Assembly: GCA_963575745.1 (NCBI GenBank)
Contig: CAUYUJ010019604.1
Coordinates: forward strand, 606,776-670,775
Origin: Prorocentrum cordatum
Taxonomy: Eukaryota; Sar; Dinophyceae; Prorocentrales; Prorocentraceae
DNA: 64,000 nucleotides
Direction of reading: 5' to 3'
This document shows positions 10,249 to 20,721 of the stretch, piece after piece (positions within the stretch are counted from its first letter, which is position 1; every line of letters begins with the position of its first letter). Under the pieces are notes generated by a model. That model was not told the DNA's origin, made no database searches, and saw only the letters and a program-made list of their open reading frames with translations. The position numbers and the translations under genes were made by a program.

Positions 10249-11225
10249 TGGTGGGGCAGGGGGGGGATGGCAGCGAGCGTCGATCGAAGTGTGGAATCGA
10301 GGCAGGTACAGTGCATGGATCGCGAGCTTCGCGCTTCTGTGCTGTTCTGCTTCTGGCACCTCATTTTTTTGAAGTGGAACTTTAGAGAGCTTCAGTCGGA
10401 TCCTTTCCTCCACCCCCTCCTGGAGCTCCTCGCGAGTTCCACGAAAGAAAAACGGAGGGAGGTGCTAGCGACAAGGGCGGCCTAAAGGCGGCGGCATCGA
10501 CACGGGCGTCGGCGTCGACGCGTGCAGAGGACCCTGCCAACGCCGTCGTCGTCGTCGTCGTCGAGGTCGCCCTCGTCATCCCCCCCGTGGGTCGGGAACC
10601 CCCCCGAGGGACATGGTCACCACCCACCAAACCACCCCAACCCAACCCGAAGGCTCAGATTTACCCTCGATTTCCAGTGGGGGGGGGGGGTCGGGAAACA
10701 TTGAAAAAACACATGTGGAACCCTTACCCCCCCCAACCCGAAATTCGGGTCTTCGGGTTGGGTTGGGGTGGTCTGGTAGGCAGTCACATGGAGCGTTCGA
10801 GGCTGAGCACACTCTCAATTTGGGTGACCCCCGACCTCCAGGAGGGATCACGAGGACGCCGACGACGCCGACGCCGACGCCGTCGTCGTCGGATGCGTTC
10901 CCCCCCCCGCGCCTCGGCCGTAAAAAAGCCCCCCGTGTGAGGACTCCTCCGTGAGCTGAGGTTGGGCAGTGGTCGGCCCGAGTGGGCTGGGCTTTCGCAC
11001 TCTTTTTCCTGCTTCTTGAATTGTCATGTGCATGCACGCGACGCGTGAGACTCGGCACGCTCACTCAGGGCCCATCCTCGGAGGCGATACCCGTGACCAA
11101 CATCTGTTCGTCACGCGTGTGCTCTAGATCCGTGCCAGATCGACGGATGGCTCGAAAACACATGCCGAGGCCCTCGCTGAATTTGATCACGTGTACTCAT
11201 GTGGTTAGGCTCGTCGCCCTCAGGC
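10249..11225 (+). other. Non-coding stretch with an inverted repeat
   Basis: No credible exon was found. 10631-10652 (ACCACCCCAACCCAACCCGA plus AG) is perfectly reverse-complementary to 10751-10772, with about 100 bp between and weaker similarity continuing outward. Triplet CGTCGT/GACGCC tracts lie at 10540-10570 and 10855-10890. The remainder is G/C-rich single-copy-looking sequence. Confidence 0.5.
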
Positions 11226-11382
11226 GATGGGAACTCTGAAGTTCATGTGCATGTGTGCGCATAACCATGTACAATCATGGGCATATGTATGTGCACACAC
11301 ATACGTTCATTCACGTACATGTCATACACACGTACGTACAGGCACACACACACATACGTACATCCACATACGTATATATGCG

Positions 11383-11414
<32 letters not shown>

Positions 11415-11470
11415 CCCTCACACTGGACATACGTGCACGTATACCTACGTACGTGGCATAGTCCCTCAGG
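11226..11470 (+). repeat. Alternating purine-pyrimidine tract
   Basis: Runs of CATACACACGTACGTACA, CGTATATATGCGTATATATA and a (TA)n core at about 11393-11413. Such sequence is Z-DNA or cruciform prone. Cys/Tyr/His-rich ORFs across it are artefacts of the repeat. Confidence 0.6.
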
Positions 11471-11779
11471 ACACACCTTCGGTGACGGTGTTGCTAATTA
11501 GAACTGGAATGTGTTTCTTCACGGGTGCACTCTGGCTCTTGATGCGTGCCAGGCGGGTGTGCTCAAAAAAGGTCGAGGCTCTCGCGGATGTTGATCATGC
11601 GCGTGTGCTCAGGTGGTCACGTTGTCGCTCTCAGGCGATGCATCCCCTTGCATTCGTGTGTGTGTGCTGGGCCACTCTCTGGCAGCTCGAGAATACGCGT
11701 TGTGCTTCACTGTGTGTTGCTGCGGTGCCATGCACCGATCTCATATGATTTCAGGGCACATGCATGTACGTTCGTCCAG

Positions 11780-11921
11780 GACTCTTAGCTCTATCGATAT
11801 CAATGGTGTTGGCCCCGCAACCTCTCACACGGTGTCCCTCCTGTCCCGCGTCGCAATGCTCGAGCAGCAATACGCGAGCACCTTCAACGACGAGACAGCT
11901 CCAAGGGGAGCAGGCGAATAG
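11780..11921 (+). CDS. Weak candidate exon
   Basis: A frame open to TAG 11919-11921 contains a normal-looking stretch (TSHTVSLLSRVAMLEQQYAS, then TFNDETAPRG). Codon use is G/C-ending. The exon limits are unclear; CGTCCAG upstream near 11780 could be the acceptor. It may also be chance. Confidence 0.25.
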
Positions 11922-12139
11922 GGCAAGTGGCGCAGTGTTCGGGGCACACTTGTCCAGGATGAGGCTGGTGAGAAGAGGGCGTGGCTGAGGGAAAGGTGAT
12001 AGGACGAGCATGGCCATGATCTCCGCACTTTGTGTTTCTGTTTCGGAGGGCACATGAGGAGGAATAGGAGTAGGAACACAGAAAGGCAGTGGCAGGAGGA
12101 TTCGGTGAATTGGTGTTGGTATGGAGGAGCCAAGGCCCG

Positions 12140-12530
12140 TCATAAGGATGATGACGGTGAGGAAGATGAGGATGAGGACGATAAGGGCGACGAGGACGAT
12201 GAGGATGAGGACGATGAGGACGACGAGGACGATGAGGGCGATGAGAACGACGCGGACGATGAGGGTGAGGACGATGAGGAAGATGATGGTGAGGACGATG
12301 AGGGCGATGAGGGCGATATGAGGCTGAGGACGATGATGACGATGATTACGATGAGGATGAGGACGATGAGGACGATAGGGACGATGAGGACCAAGAGGAT
12401 GAGGACGATGAAACGATGATCGGGATGCTGACGGGGACCATGGGGACGATGGGGACGATGAGGGCGATGAGGGCGATGAGGGCAATGAGGACGATGAGAA
12501 CGATGAGGACGATGGCGGGTGGTGGTGGAG
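12140..12530 (+). repeat. (GATGAG/GACGATGAG)n minisatellite
   Basis: Nearly 400 bp of GATGAGGACGAT variants, giving Asp/Glu, Met/Arg or Ile/Val repeat ORFs depending on the frame. It is most likely intronic or intergenic. Confidence 0.85.
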
Positions 12531-13319
12531 GGATCGCGCCATAACTAGCTGCAGGGTGCGTTTTCAAAAATCGGGGTGCGTTGGGGCCGAATGACATCTC
12601 CACGGGGTCCTGGGGGGGGGGCGAGATATGCGTTGTTGAGATTTCTGGTTGTGGGCCTGGGTGAGGGGGGGCTACTGCTAGCTATGCCGTGGCCCCTGCA
12701 GCAACGGCAGGGACCAAGGGTGATGGTCGGCAAAGCCCGTGCCCAGGTGCACATGTGCACCGAGTGCCAAGCGAGCCCGCGCGCGCTCTCTGATACATTG
12801 CGGGATCGTTTTTTCCCCCCAGGGCGACTTGATTTGTGCAGTTGCACTAGTGGGGTGGGCGGCCGCCCATCCCACTGGCGCGGCTGGCTGGCTGTGGCGT
12901 CGGTTTCGGCTCAGGGTCGGCTGGCTCCCATTAACTCATCAGCTGTCCTTGCTGTGCGTGCGCGCACAGCATGGACAGCTGATGTGTGTGGCTTAGCTCG
13001 GTTCAGGTTGTGGTGTGCAGGTGTATGCACGCGTGCCGGGTGCCAGGAGGTCCCGCGCGCGCTCTGACGCATTGCGGGATCGTCGTTTTTTCCTGGTCGA
13101 CTTGATTTGTGCAATTGCGCGAGTCGGCGATGGCGCAGGCGGCGCAGGGGTGGTTGGGCTCTGGCTAGGCTGAGGTGCGCGGCGCAGGTGCGGTTTCATA
13201 ATTCTAATGTGTCATGGTTTTATATAATGTCTCTGATTAGCGCGGGATCGGTAACCTTTCGTTTCCATGGCGAATTGGGTGGTGCGGTTGCGTTCGGGTC
13301 GTTGCGTGGTTTCGCTGCG
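12531..13319 (+). other. Stretch without a recognised gene
   Basis: Mixed sequence. Two related segments contain GCGCGCTCTGATACATTGCGGGATCG (near 12779) and GCGCGCTCTGACGCATTGCGGGATCG (near 13058), each followed by a TTTTT run and CGACTTGATTTGTGCA, so part of it is a diverged duplication of about 280 bp. No exon could be supported. Confidence 0.45.
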
Positions 13320-14310
13320 TTTTCGTTAGGTTTTCATGGTTTCGTGGTTTCGTGGTTTCGTGGTATTTTCGTGGTTTCGTTGTATTTTCGTGGTTTCGTG
13401 GTATTTTCGTGGTTTCGTGGTTTCGTTGCATTTTCGTAGCATGTTCGTTGTATTTTCGTGGTTTCGTGGTTTCGTGGTTTCGTTGCATTTTCGTTGTATT
13501 TTCGTAGTTTCGTGGTTTCGTCGTTTCGTGGTTTCGTTGCATTGTCGTTGCATTTTTGTGGTAGTTTCGAGGTTTCTTGGTTTCGTGGTATTTTCGCGGT
13601 TTCGTTGTATGTTCGTGGTATGTTCGTGGTTTCGTCGTTTCGTGGTTTCGTTGTATTTTCGTGGTTTCGTGGTTTCGTTGTAGTTTCGTTGTAGTTTCGT
13701 GGTTTCGTCGTTTTGTGGTATTTTGGTATTTTCGTGGTTTCGTAGTATTTTCGTGGTTTCGTGGTTTCGTGGTTTCGTTGCATTTTCGTTGTATTTTCGT
13801 GGTTTCGTGGTTTCTTGGTTTCGTTGTATTTTTGTGGTTTCGTGGTTTCGTCGTTTCGTGGTTTCGTTGCATTGTCGTTGCATTTTTGTGGTAGTTTCGA
13901 GGTTTCTTGGTTTCGTGGTATTTTCGCGGTTTCGTTGTATGTTCGTGGTATGTTCGTGGTTTCGTCGTTTCGTGGTTTCGTTGTATTTTCGGTTTCGTTG
14001 TATTTTCGTGGTTTCGTGGTTTCGTTGTAGTTTCGTTGTAGTTTCGTGGTTTCGTCGTTTTGTGGTATTTTGGTATTTTCGTGGTTTCGTCGTATTTTCG
14101 TGGTTTCGTGGTTTCGTGGTTTCGTTGCATTTTCGTTGTATTTTCGTGGTTTCGTGGTTTCTTGGTTTCGTTGTATTTTTGTGGTTTCGTGGTTTCGTGG
14201 TTTCGTTGTATTTTTGTTGTATTTTCGTGGTTTCGTGGTATTTTCGTAGTTTAGTGGTATTTTCTGGGTTTCGTGGTTTCGTTGTATTGTCTTCGTATTT
14301 TCGCGGTTAC
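13320..14310 (+). repeat. TTTCGTGG tandem repeat with a 330-bp higher-order unit
   Basis: About 1 kb made of TTTCGTGG, TATTTTCG and TTCGTTGTA modules. A larger block containing GGTAGTTTCGAGGTTTCTTG begins at about 13560 and recurs at 13890, an offset of 330 bp, so local amplification has acted at two scales. Phe/Val/Trp (+ strand) and Asn/Thr/Lys (- strand) repeat ORFs are artefacts. Confidence 0.85.
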
Positions 14311-14449
14311 GTAATATCTCGCGCGCGCCCTGCACCCGCTGGCTTAAGCGCGTCGTATATCCCCCCGCCGTTTCGCGCGCGCCCCAAGTGGCCCGCCCTG
14401 ATCGGCTTTGCGCGCTTATCAGTCACCTCCCATAGTGATTCTTCCGCTT

Positions 14450-14771
14450 TTCATGGTAAGCCCCCCACCCCGCCCCCCACCACCCCTCCCACCCCGCGGG
14501 CACTCCCGCGCGCGCCCGCACGTGCGGTCAATGCAACTTCCACCCGCAACCCAGGAAACCCTTGATCACGGTTGCCCCCCCCTCTCCCATCCGCCACCCC
14601 CATCGCCCCCCCCCCCCCCTGCCCCCCGATCCCCCATGCGCGCTCGCGCTCACCGCCGCGGCGAATGCGCCACGACGGGCACCAGCGTTTAACACCCGAC
14701 CACGTGCCGACGCAACGCACGCGCCCCCACCACCCACGTTCGAACCCGCCCCCACACACACAGCACACATG

Positions 14772-14802
<31 letters not shown>

Positions 14803-15671
14803 GCACCACCACCACCACCACCACCACCACCACCGCCACCACCACCACCACGCCACCCACCACAAGCCGCAACCAGCACACCCCCCATCCACCCACCCAC
14901 CCACCGACCCACCCACCCACATGCCCACACACACACACACGCACACACACAATATTACATGATATAATATATATATATATATATATCCATATATATATAT
15001 CATATATATATATATATATTATATATATAGTATATATAATATATATATGTTGCGTCAAACATCATGACACTACACGCACACGTGCACGCACGGGCGCGCA
15101 CACACATGCATGTGTCACACACACGCACACCACACGACCCCTCCCCAGAACCCCCCCCCCCCCCCCACCATCCACCACCACCATTAAAACCGCCACCACC
15201 ACGTACCCCCGCCACCCCACCACCACAACACGACCACCAAGGGACAAACAAAAAGAGGAGGGGGGGATAGGGATCGACGCGAAGGATCTTCGGCCAGTTT
15301 CGGGCGCGCGGTGCCGCGCGCGCTTGCGCGAGCAGGCGATGGGGCCGCGGGTGTGTGTATGTGTGTATATATATACTTGCCACGCAACAAAAGAAGAGAA
15401 GATGAGGAGTTTGACGAGGAGGGGGGAGGATGGGTGGAGGGGGACGCGGGGGGGAGGAAGGGGAGGAACAAGGTCAGGATGAGGAGGAGGAAGCCAGGAT
15501 GAGAGTACAACCCACAGGGAGATGCAGCCTGCAGATTGCATGTGCGTTATGCATATTATAACTGCCATGTGATGACACGTCCGGTGGCAGAGACAGCGGA
15601 TGCACTCCGGATTCTTCTACCCTTCTCAATCTTCGTGGCCCTGTCAGACAAGGGCCCAAGGGGGGCGAGCG
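14450..15671 (+). repeat. Microsatellite block: CCACC, (CA)n, (TA)n, GAGGA
   Basis: C-rich sequence at 14460-14640, a (CA)n run at 14765-14800, (CCA)n at 14804-14850, CCCACC at 14885-14920 and (TA)n at 14965-15050. Further C-rich and CCA tracts lie at 15150-15240, and a purine-rich GAGGA block at 15395-15495. No exon before 15672 was supported. Confidence 0.7.
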
Positions 15672-16006
15672 ATGGCCCCGAAAGCGAAAGGCAAGGCAAA
15701 AACAAAGAGATCCTCGAAGGCAGGCGCCAGCGCCGAGAGGGCCGAGGAACAGCGGCCCCACGACATTACGATGGCAAAGATGCGGCGCCTCTCGAGGGGC
15801 AGGAACGGAGGAGGGACGAGGGAGATGGGAGGAGAGGGGCCAGCTACGTCGGGCCAGGGAGGTACCACTTGAAGTCTGACGACCCTGAGACCGCGGAGAT
15901 TTATAAAAAATATAAAGGCCAAAGGAGGAACCAGAAAAGAGATTGGTCCAAGATATTCGACAAGGAAGGCCAAACCATCAGCTGGGAGAGGGCGTTGCCT
16001 GTGTAA
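15672..16006 (+). CDS. Small basic protein, two frames separated by an intron or frameshift
   Basis: ATG 15672 opens a typical basic N-terminus (MAPKAKGKAKTKRSSKAGAS) that continues for about 40 residues. Downstream the credible frame changes: after GGGGCCAG near 15842 a different frame encodes a segment with YVGPGRYHLKSDDPETAEIY and DWSKIFDKEGQTISWERA, ending at TAA 16004-16006. The two parts probably belong to one gene joined by a short intron in 15790-15842, though a frameshift is possible. It ends with an intact stop, so this is a short complete or nearly complete gene. The function of the C-terminal segment is unknown. Confidence 0.5.
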
Positions 16007-16355
16007 GAGGGGTGAGATGGTCTAGAGGAGGAGGGGGGCTAGGGATGGAGGAGACGGAGGAAGGAGGGGAGCTACTGAGGAAGACGGAATGAGGGACGGA
16101 GGGGGAAAGGACGGACGTACGAGGTTCAGGACGGGAGCGAGGAGACTGAGGAAGCCCGTTGAGGATGAAGTAGTTTTCCCTGGAGGCGACTTTTCTAAAG
16201 TGGAAGGGATGAAGACCGATGTCAAAACGCAGCGTCAGCATGAAGCTACCGAGGGGATGTGGTTCCATTCGGGGGGAGGACAAACACCGTGTATATACAG
16301 CCAATGCCCTTGTACTCTCCGTCCCCCCTCCCCTAGCTCGCGACCTCCATCCCAG

Positions 16356-16486
16356 GCTCGCAGATGACGACTTGCTCAAAGATCTGGGGTGGACCCCGGA
16401 AAATGCGCGCGCGGACTACGGCATTCGTGCCATGGAACGGAAGAAAAAACATCGTGGCCTTCTGCGACCATCACAAAGGGTTCAAA
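16356..16486 (+). CDS. Candidate internal exon
   Basis: A strong pyrimidine tract (TCCGTCCCCCCTCCCCTAG, then CTCCATCCCAG) precedes the exon, giving acceptors at 16336 and 16355. The favoured frame encodes ADDDLLKDLGWTPENARADY followed by GIRAMERKKKHRGLL. A second frame is open too (KIWGGPRKMRARTTAFVPW), so frame choice rests on composition. No donor was fixed. Function is unknown. Confidence 0.4.
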
Positions 16487-16629
16487 TCGGTGCAGGGAGG
16501 GATCCACTCGAGTGTTTTGTGAGACGCCTCATGCACCTGATTGATGCATATTGAGATAGAATGTGAGGCGATCGGCGGAGGGGGATACCTAGAACGAGAG
16601 ATGCGGTCGACAGGCCGATCGGGCTCAGG

Positions 16630-16770
16630 GGAGGGGAGGTGCACCCCCAGCACGGCTCGACCATCTACAAGAAGCTTGACTACAGCGATTTGGAGACTCA
16701 GGACTCCACCGACGATGACGACGACGCTCCAGGGCCGCGGGAGGGCCCAGGGCTCTTGGGGGCGGATTGA
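16630..16770 (+). CDS. Candidate exon ending in an acidic tail
   Basis: Open from an acceptor at 16628 (GGGCTCAG) or 16650 (CACCCCCAG) to TGA 16768-16770. The product contains HGSTIYKKLDYSDLETQD followed by an Asp run. Codon use is G/C-ending. It lies 140 bp after the previous candidate and may be part of the same gene. Function is unknown. Confidence 0.4.
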   Translation, partial: GGEVHPQHGSTIYKKLDYSDLETQDSTDDDDDAPGPREGPGLLGAD

Positions 16771-17140
16771 TGTATTTATGCATGTGTACACATAGGCACA
16801 TATATGTACACATCTATACGTTCGTACAAACACATACGCACACATGCACATGTGTACGCACATATATACACACGTGTCCACATATATAAATATACATACA
16901 TACACACATACATACACATGCATGCAGTCATACATGCATGTATGTACATGTGTGTATGGGAATGGGTGTGTCTGGGTGTATGCGCATGTGTACGTAGGAT
17001 TGCATGTATACATGCGTACACATGTGAACACGATATACACATGTCCATGTATACGTGTGCCTACGCGTGTATGGTTGTATATGCATGCCTGCACGTCTGC
17101 GTGAAGGTGTGGTCTAGATGCACGTCTTATACATACTGCA
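16771..17140 (+). repeat. Alternating purine-pyrimidine intron-like tract
   Basis: Sequence such as CATGTGTACGCACATATATA and ACATACATACACACATACAT, with no coding potential apart from Cys/Tyr/His repeat ORFs. It sits between two exon candidates and is therefore probably intronic. Confidence 0.55.
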
Positions 17141-17180
17141 AACGCACTGTCGTTGCGTTGCCACTGCATCCGCCCCGCAG

Positions 17181-17250
17181 GGCCACGACCAGACGATCGG
17201 GAAGCATAAGGAGACGGCCGAGTTCGACTTGAATCAGGCTTGTGGATCAG
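17181..17250 (+). CDS. Candidate internal exon
   Basis: Immediately follows a textbook acceptor (GCATCCGCCCCGCAG, ends 17180). It encodes GHDQTIGKHKETAEFDLNQA and a few further residues before G-rich intronic sequence with a possible donor at GGAGGTCCAG. Function is unknown. Confidence 0.4.
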
Positions 17251-17437
17251 GAGGTCCAGTTGCGAAGGCGGGGGGGGGGGGGGGGGGTGCGGCGGAGGAG
17301 GAGCAACAGGAGAGTCAACAGGAGGGGATGGCGGGGGGGATGAATCCAGGGGGGGCGGGGTCCAGGAAGACAGGGTAGGGAGGGGTGGCGCGGGCAATTG
17401 GAGGGGGGGGGGGGCGCTGAAATACCTCGACCCCCAG

Positions 17438-17507
17438 CGTCATCAAAAACTACGGAACGCTTGTTCCCAAAGTTCTGGCCTCTCGAGGCCAGCCGACTCG
17501 ATCTAAA
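17438..17507 (+). CDS. Candidate terminal exon
   Basis: After CTCGACCCCCAG (ends 17437) the frame VIKNYGTLVPKVLASRGQPT runs to a TGA at 17506-17508. The alternative frame (ALKYLDPQRHQKLRNA) is open across the acceptor, so the reading is uncertain. The segment is short. Confidence 0.3.
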
Positions 17508-17570
17508 TGAAAAGCTTGAGGACATATGAAACAATGAAGACATCGGAAGTCTTGGTAGTGCTGCCGGGCG

Positions 17571-18005
17571 GAGCCCCGTTCTGGATCCGAGAGCTCCTAC
17601 GAGTCTGAATACAGCTACTCGGACGCCCACCCCCCGCCTGCTGTTCTCTCAGACGACCGCGCACCCGACTTGGAAGGCGGAGTGACCACGATGAGGGGGC
17701 AGGAGGAGGAGGAGGAGAAGGAGGGGACAAGAGGAATCATGAGGATGATGGGGGGAGGGAGCTGGAGGACATCAGGAAACAGCATGAAGGCAACCCCGCG
17801 CCCCCCAGCATAGACTGAGGACTCGGGCGAGATCGTCGAGCTGACGGCGCAGGGGTCGCCTGGCCCATCCCTGGCATCTACTCTCTTGGGCGAGGCCACG
17901 AACTTGAACGCAATCTTCACTGGCGTGATGGAGGGCGCTGGGGTTCAGCCCGCTATTAACCCAGACGTCCGATGCCCCGACCATTTTCCCAGGGGCGATT
18001 TATGA
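17571..18005 (+). CDS. Two phase-compatible exons of a Ser/Glu-rich protein
   Basis: Exon a (17571-17681) encodes a Ser/Tyr/Glu-rich segment (SGSESSYESEYSYSDAHPPP, then DDRAPDLEGG) and ends at a phase-0 donor, GTGACC. Exon b begins at 17820 after CTGAG in phase 0 and encodes an ordinary globular stretch with LTAQGSPGPSLASTLLGEAT and FTGVMEGAGVQPAINPDVR. It is open to TGA 18003-18005. The predicted intron (17682-17819) is 138 nt, GT-AG, and purine-rich. Phase agreement between independently chosen boundaries supports the join. The end of exon b may instead be spliced to 18323-18409. Function is unknown. Confidence 0.5.
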
Positions 18006-18069
18006 GCCTGCCCTTGTGTTTGAGGACCCCGAGCCCAAACTAGCAAATATCATCAGTTTTGATGTTGTT

Positions 18070-18285
18070 CAAGGCGTCGGAGGTCTGGGAAGTTATGCAT
18101 GATTGTATGGATGCACGTCTATATGAACATATACATGTAGTTGTTTGTGTGTGCGCGTCTCCGTGTGTGTGCATACACCTCGGCTTACACGTGCACGTAT
18201 GCGCGCGCGCGCACGTGCATGCACGCGTGTTACTTTGCGCCCATACGTACACATGCGTTCACATGTACACTGCGCACTGGGCAAG
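18070..18285 (+). repeat. Alternating purine-pyrimidine intron-like tract
   Basis: Contains TGTGTGTGCGCGTCTCCGTG, GTATGCGCGCGCGCGCACGT and similar Z-DNA-prone sequence between exon candidates. Confidence 0.5.
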
Positions 18286-18322
18286 GGAGGAGAACAACAA
18301 CCCGTGCGCGGCCCCCTTCCAG

Positions 18323-18409
18323 ACGCAGCTCAAGAAGACCCCCGAGGCGCTCCTCAAGCAGATCGAGTCGCTCACCAAGATCGCGCAGGGGACGAAGTCT
18401 GCATCTTAG
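18323..18409 (+). CDS. Terminal exon with a coiled helical C-terminus
   Basis: Starts after the pyrimidine-rich acceptor GCGGCCCCCTTCCAG (ends 18322). It encodes 28 residues in phase 0 (TQLKKTPEALLKQIESLTKI, then AQGTKSAS) to TAG 18407-18409. The amphipathic pattern suggests a short coiled coil. It probably completes a gene that includes the exons at 17571-18005. Confidence 0.5.
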   Translation, partial: TQLKKTPEALLKQIESLTKIAQGTKSAS

Positions 18410-18728
18410 CACAGGGCCTGTCCGATTAACGTCGGGATGCTGGCCCCCCCGAGTGCATGTTTGCTTCGAGGGCCAGGTTTAAAACAACGGTTGTGTCGGA
18501 CATGTGACATGCGCGACCGACGGTCAGTTCCTGCACGCGTCCAAATGGCACCGGGTGCATTTGCGCAGGTATACTAGAGGGCATAAGGGAGAGGGAGATG
18601 GAGAAGGACAGCGGAGGGGAGATGGAGAGGGGGGAGAGGGGCAAGGAAGCGGAGGAGCATGGATGAACAGGAAAAGGAGGCGGAGGAGCATGGGTGTGCA
18701 GGACCCCTCTCGCATCGCCCCGCCCCAG

Positions 18729-18816
18729 GGTCCACGTCCGACACCAAGGGCGCCCAGCTCGCGGTCAACGAGGCTAGGCAGCCGTTGCGCGGCGTTGCTC
18801 GAGGGGGGAAGTGTCG
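18729..18816 (+). CDS. Candidate exon
   Basis: Follows the acceptor CGCCCCGCCCCAG (ends 18728). It encodes STSDTKGAQLAVNEARQPLR and a Gly/Arg tail. The donor is unclear (GCTAGG at about 18772 is possible; GC donors are known in dinoflagellates). Function is unknown. Confidence 0.35.
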
Positions 18817-18954
18817 AAACATGTCTTTTTTTGCTTCGGTGTATTGGGGGCCCTCTCTGGGCCTTCGGACTTTCAAAACAACGAATGGTGATAGACAAAA
18901 CTGATCTCCCGTGAAAACGTTGGAACTTTCCCACGCCTGCGGGAGTTGCAGAGT

Positions 18955-19058
18955 GTAGCAGCATGGATCCATAGATGAATCCATGGATCCATGGATGGAT
19001 GGATCCATGGATCCATGGATCGACGGTCATGGGTGGATGGATCCATGGATTGATCGAG
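18955..19058 (+). repeat. CATGGATC palindromic repeat
   Basis: About 100 bp made largely of ATCCATGGATCCATGGAT and GGATGGATGG variants. Each unit is self-complementary, so the tract could form cruciforms. It lies between exon candidates. Confidence 0.8.
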
Positions 19059-19215
19059 CTGCGGGCTGAACCCTGCAGCTGCCATGCGAGTGCAGGATGA
19101 GGAGGAGGAAGAGGAGAAGGAGAACGCGGAGGAGGAGGAGGAGGAGCTCGAGGAGAGCGAGGACGAGGGTGGCCCGAGGATCGAGGACAGGTGACTTCGG
19201 AATCCCCCGTTCAAG

Positions 19216-19313
19216 AGGCCAGGAACCTGTGCAGCGCGCTCAGCCCCGTGATGGAGTCGTTCGCCAAAGCGCAGGCCGACTTCGCCAACAAGAAGAAGGG
19301 GGGCGGCAAGTAG
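19216..19313 (+). CDS. Terminal exon with Lys/Gly tail
   Basis: Preceded by CCCCCGTTCAAG. It encodes ARNLCSALSPVMESFAKAQA, then DFANKKKGGGK, and stops at TAG 19311-19313. The composition is helical with a basic end, and codon use is strongly G/C-ending. Its upstream partner may be the 18729 exon. Function is unknown. Confidence 0.5.
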
Positions 19314-20721
19314 GGGCTCGCTTCGGCCCCGTGTTTGCTGGAGCAGGGCGACAGCATCAACAGGAGGATGAGGCAGGCGGAGGAGGCAAGGAGGAATCGG
19401 AGACGGATGAGGATGAGGAGGGGCAACGAGGGACCCGTAACATAAGCGGAGGATCCTCGAGGGAGGGGCAAGATGATGAGTTGGGCCCTGCTCATGGTCT
19501 GGTCTCACGACTGCTATGCGTAGCAGTCCTGTGGGTCTAGGTTGAGTCGTGCGAGCGTGGCGCGCGTCCGAGATGAGAGACGCTGCAGCGAGGGGCGATG
19601 CGTACGCCTGAGAAAAGATGATGCGCATCGGCTGGGCATTCACGGATCGAGCATTGCAAGCATGGGCAGGATCGGCGATGACGATGGGCAGGATGCTCAT
19701 GAGCACGATGATGGTGATGATGATGATGAGGATGATGATGATTATGATGATGATGATGATCATCATGAGGAGGAGGATGACCACAAGGATCATGAGGAGG
19801 AGGGGGGAGACGAGGAACTGGTGACGATGAGGACAGGGGGACGGGAATGATAATTTGATGAGGGGTGGAAGAGGCAGTTCGGATGGGCATGATGCCTGGG
19901 TGCACGGTTGTTGCTTGAACACATTGTACGCAGGAGTTGCAAGTGTGTTCGCCGCTCTCGCATGTGAGTTGAAGCTACGGTTGGTGTGGTCTTGGATCGG
20001 CCGCCTCATCGCTGCAGGTTTGTAACCCAGGTCGCGCGCGTGATGTGATGTTCGATTGGTCGCCCGAGGGCTGCAAGGTAGGAGGCCAGGGTGGCCTCGG
20101 AGAAACGCCCCCGACGGGACATCGACTGAGCATCCCCTGAGCCGACGTAGCGTCGGCATCGATGAGCAGGAGGATCCCCCATTCCCAGGGGCAGGAACTC
20201 GAATCCACAAGTGGCCATCCTGTTTGCGCGGAGCGCGAGGCCCTGCGAATTCTTTTTTTCAATCATATGTTCTAGTTTTTTTTTTCCGCACAGCCATTCT
20301 TCAGCTCGAGGTGCAGGTGCAATTTGCCCATCCCCATCCGTCGACACGTCGTCGGGCCGAGCAGCAGCTGAAGAATTAGAAACCGATCCGTGTCTCGGGC
20401 TTCGGGACACAAGCGTGGACAACGGCATTGGTCTCAGGAGGCACCTACTAGAACAATGCAAGGCTGGACTCATGACGGCTACTTGAGTTTGCGTTGCGGC
20501 CTGGCACGCTCAGCGTGGAGTCTGCCGTGGAGTCGATGACTTAGCCCTGGCGCCGACCAGCGCGCGTCATGCGGAACATCTGCGGGCAGCAATACAGGTT
20601 AGATCGGATACGTCATTGTATTATGCTATGGTACCGATGTGGAACCAAGAGCAGAATTGCAAAACTAAAGTGAGATGCCCTTTTTAATTTTCCACACGAG
20701 CAGTTTGCGGAATCTTTCCAG
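19314..20721 (+). other. Stretch without a supported gene; GATGAT microsatellite inside
   Basis: A GAGGAT/GATGATGAT microsatellite occupies about 19680-19820. The rest is mixed sequence with several ORFs on both strands that lack codon bias or splice support. No exon could be defended. Confidence 0.5.
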
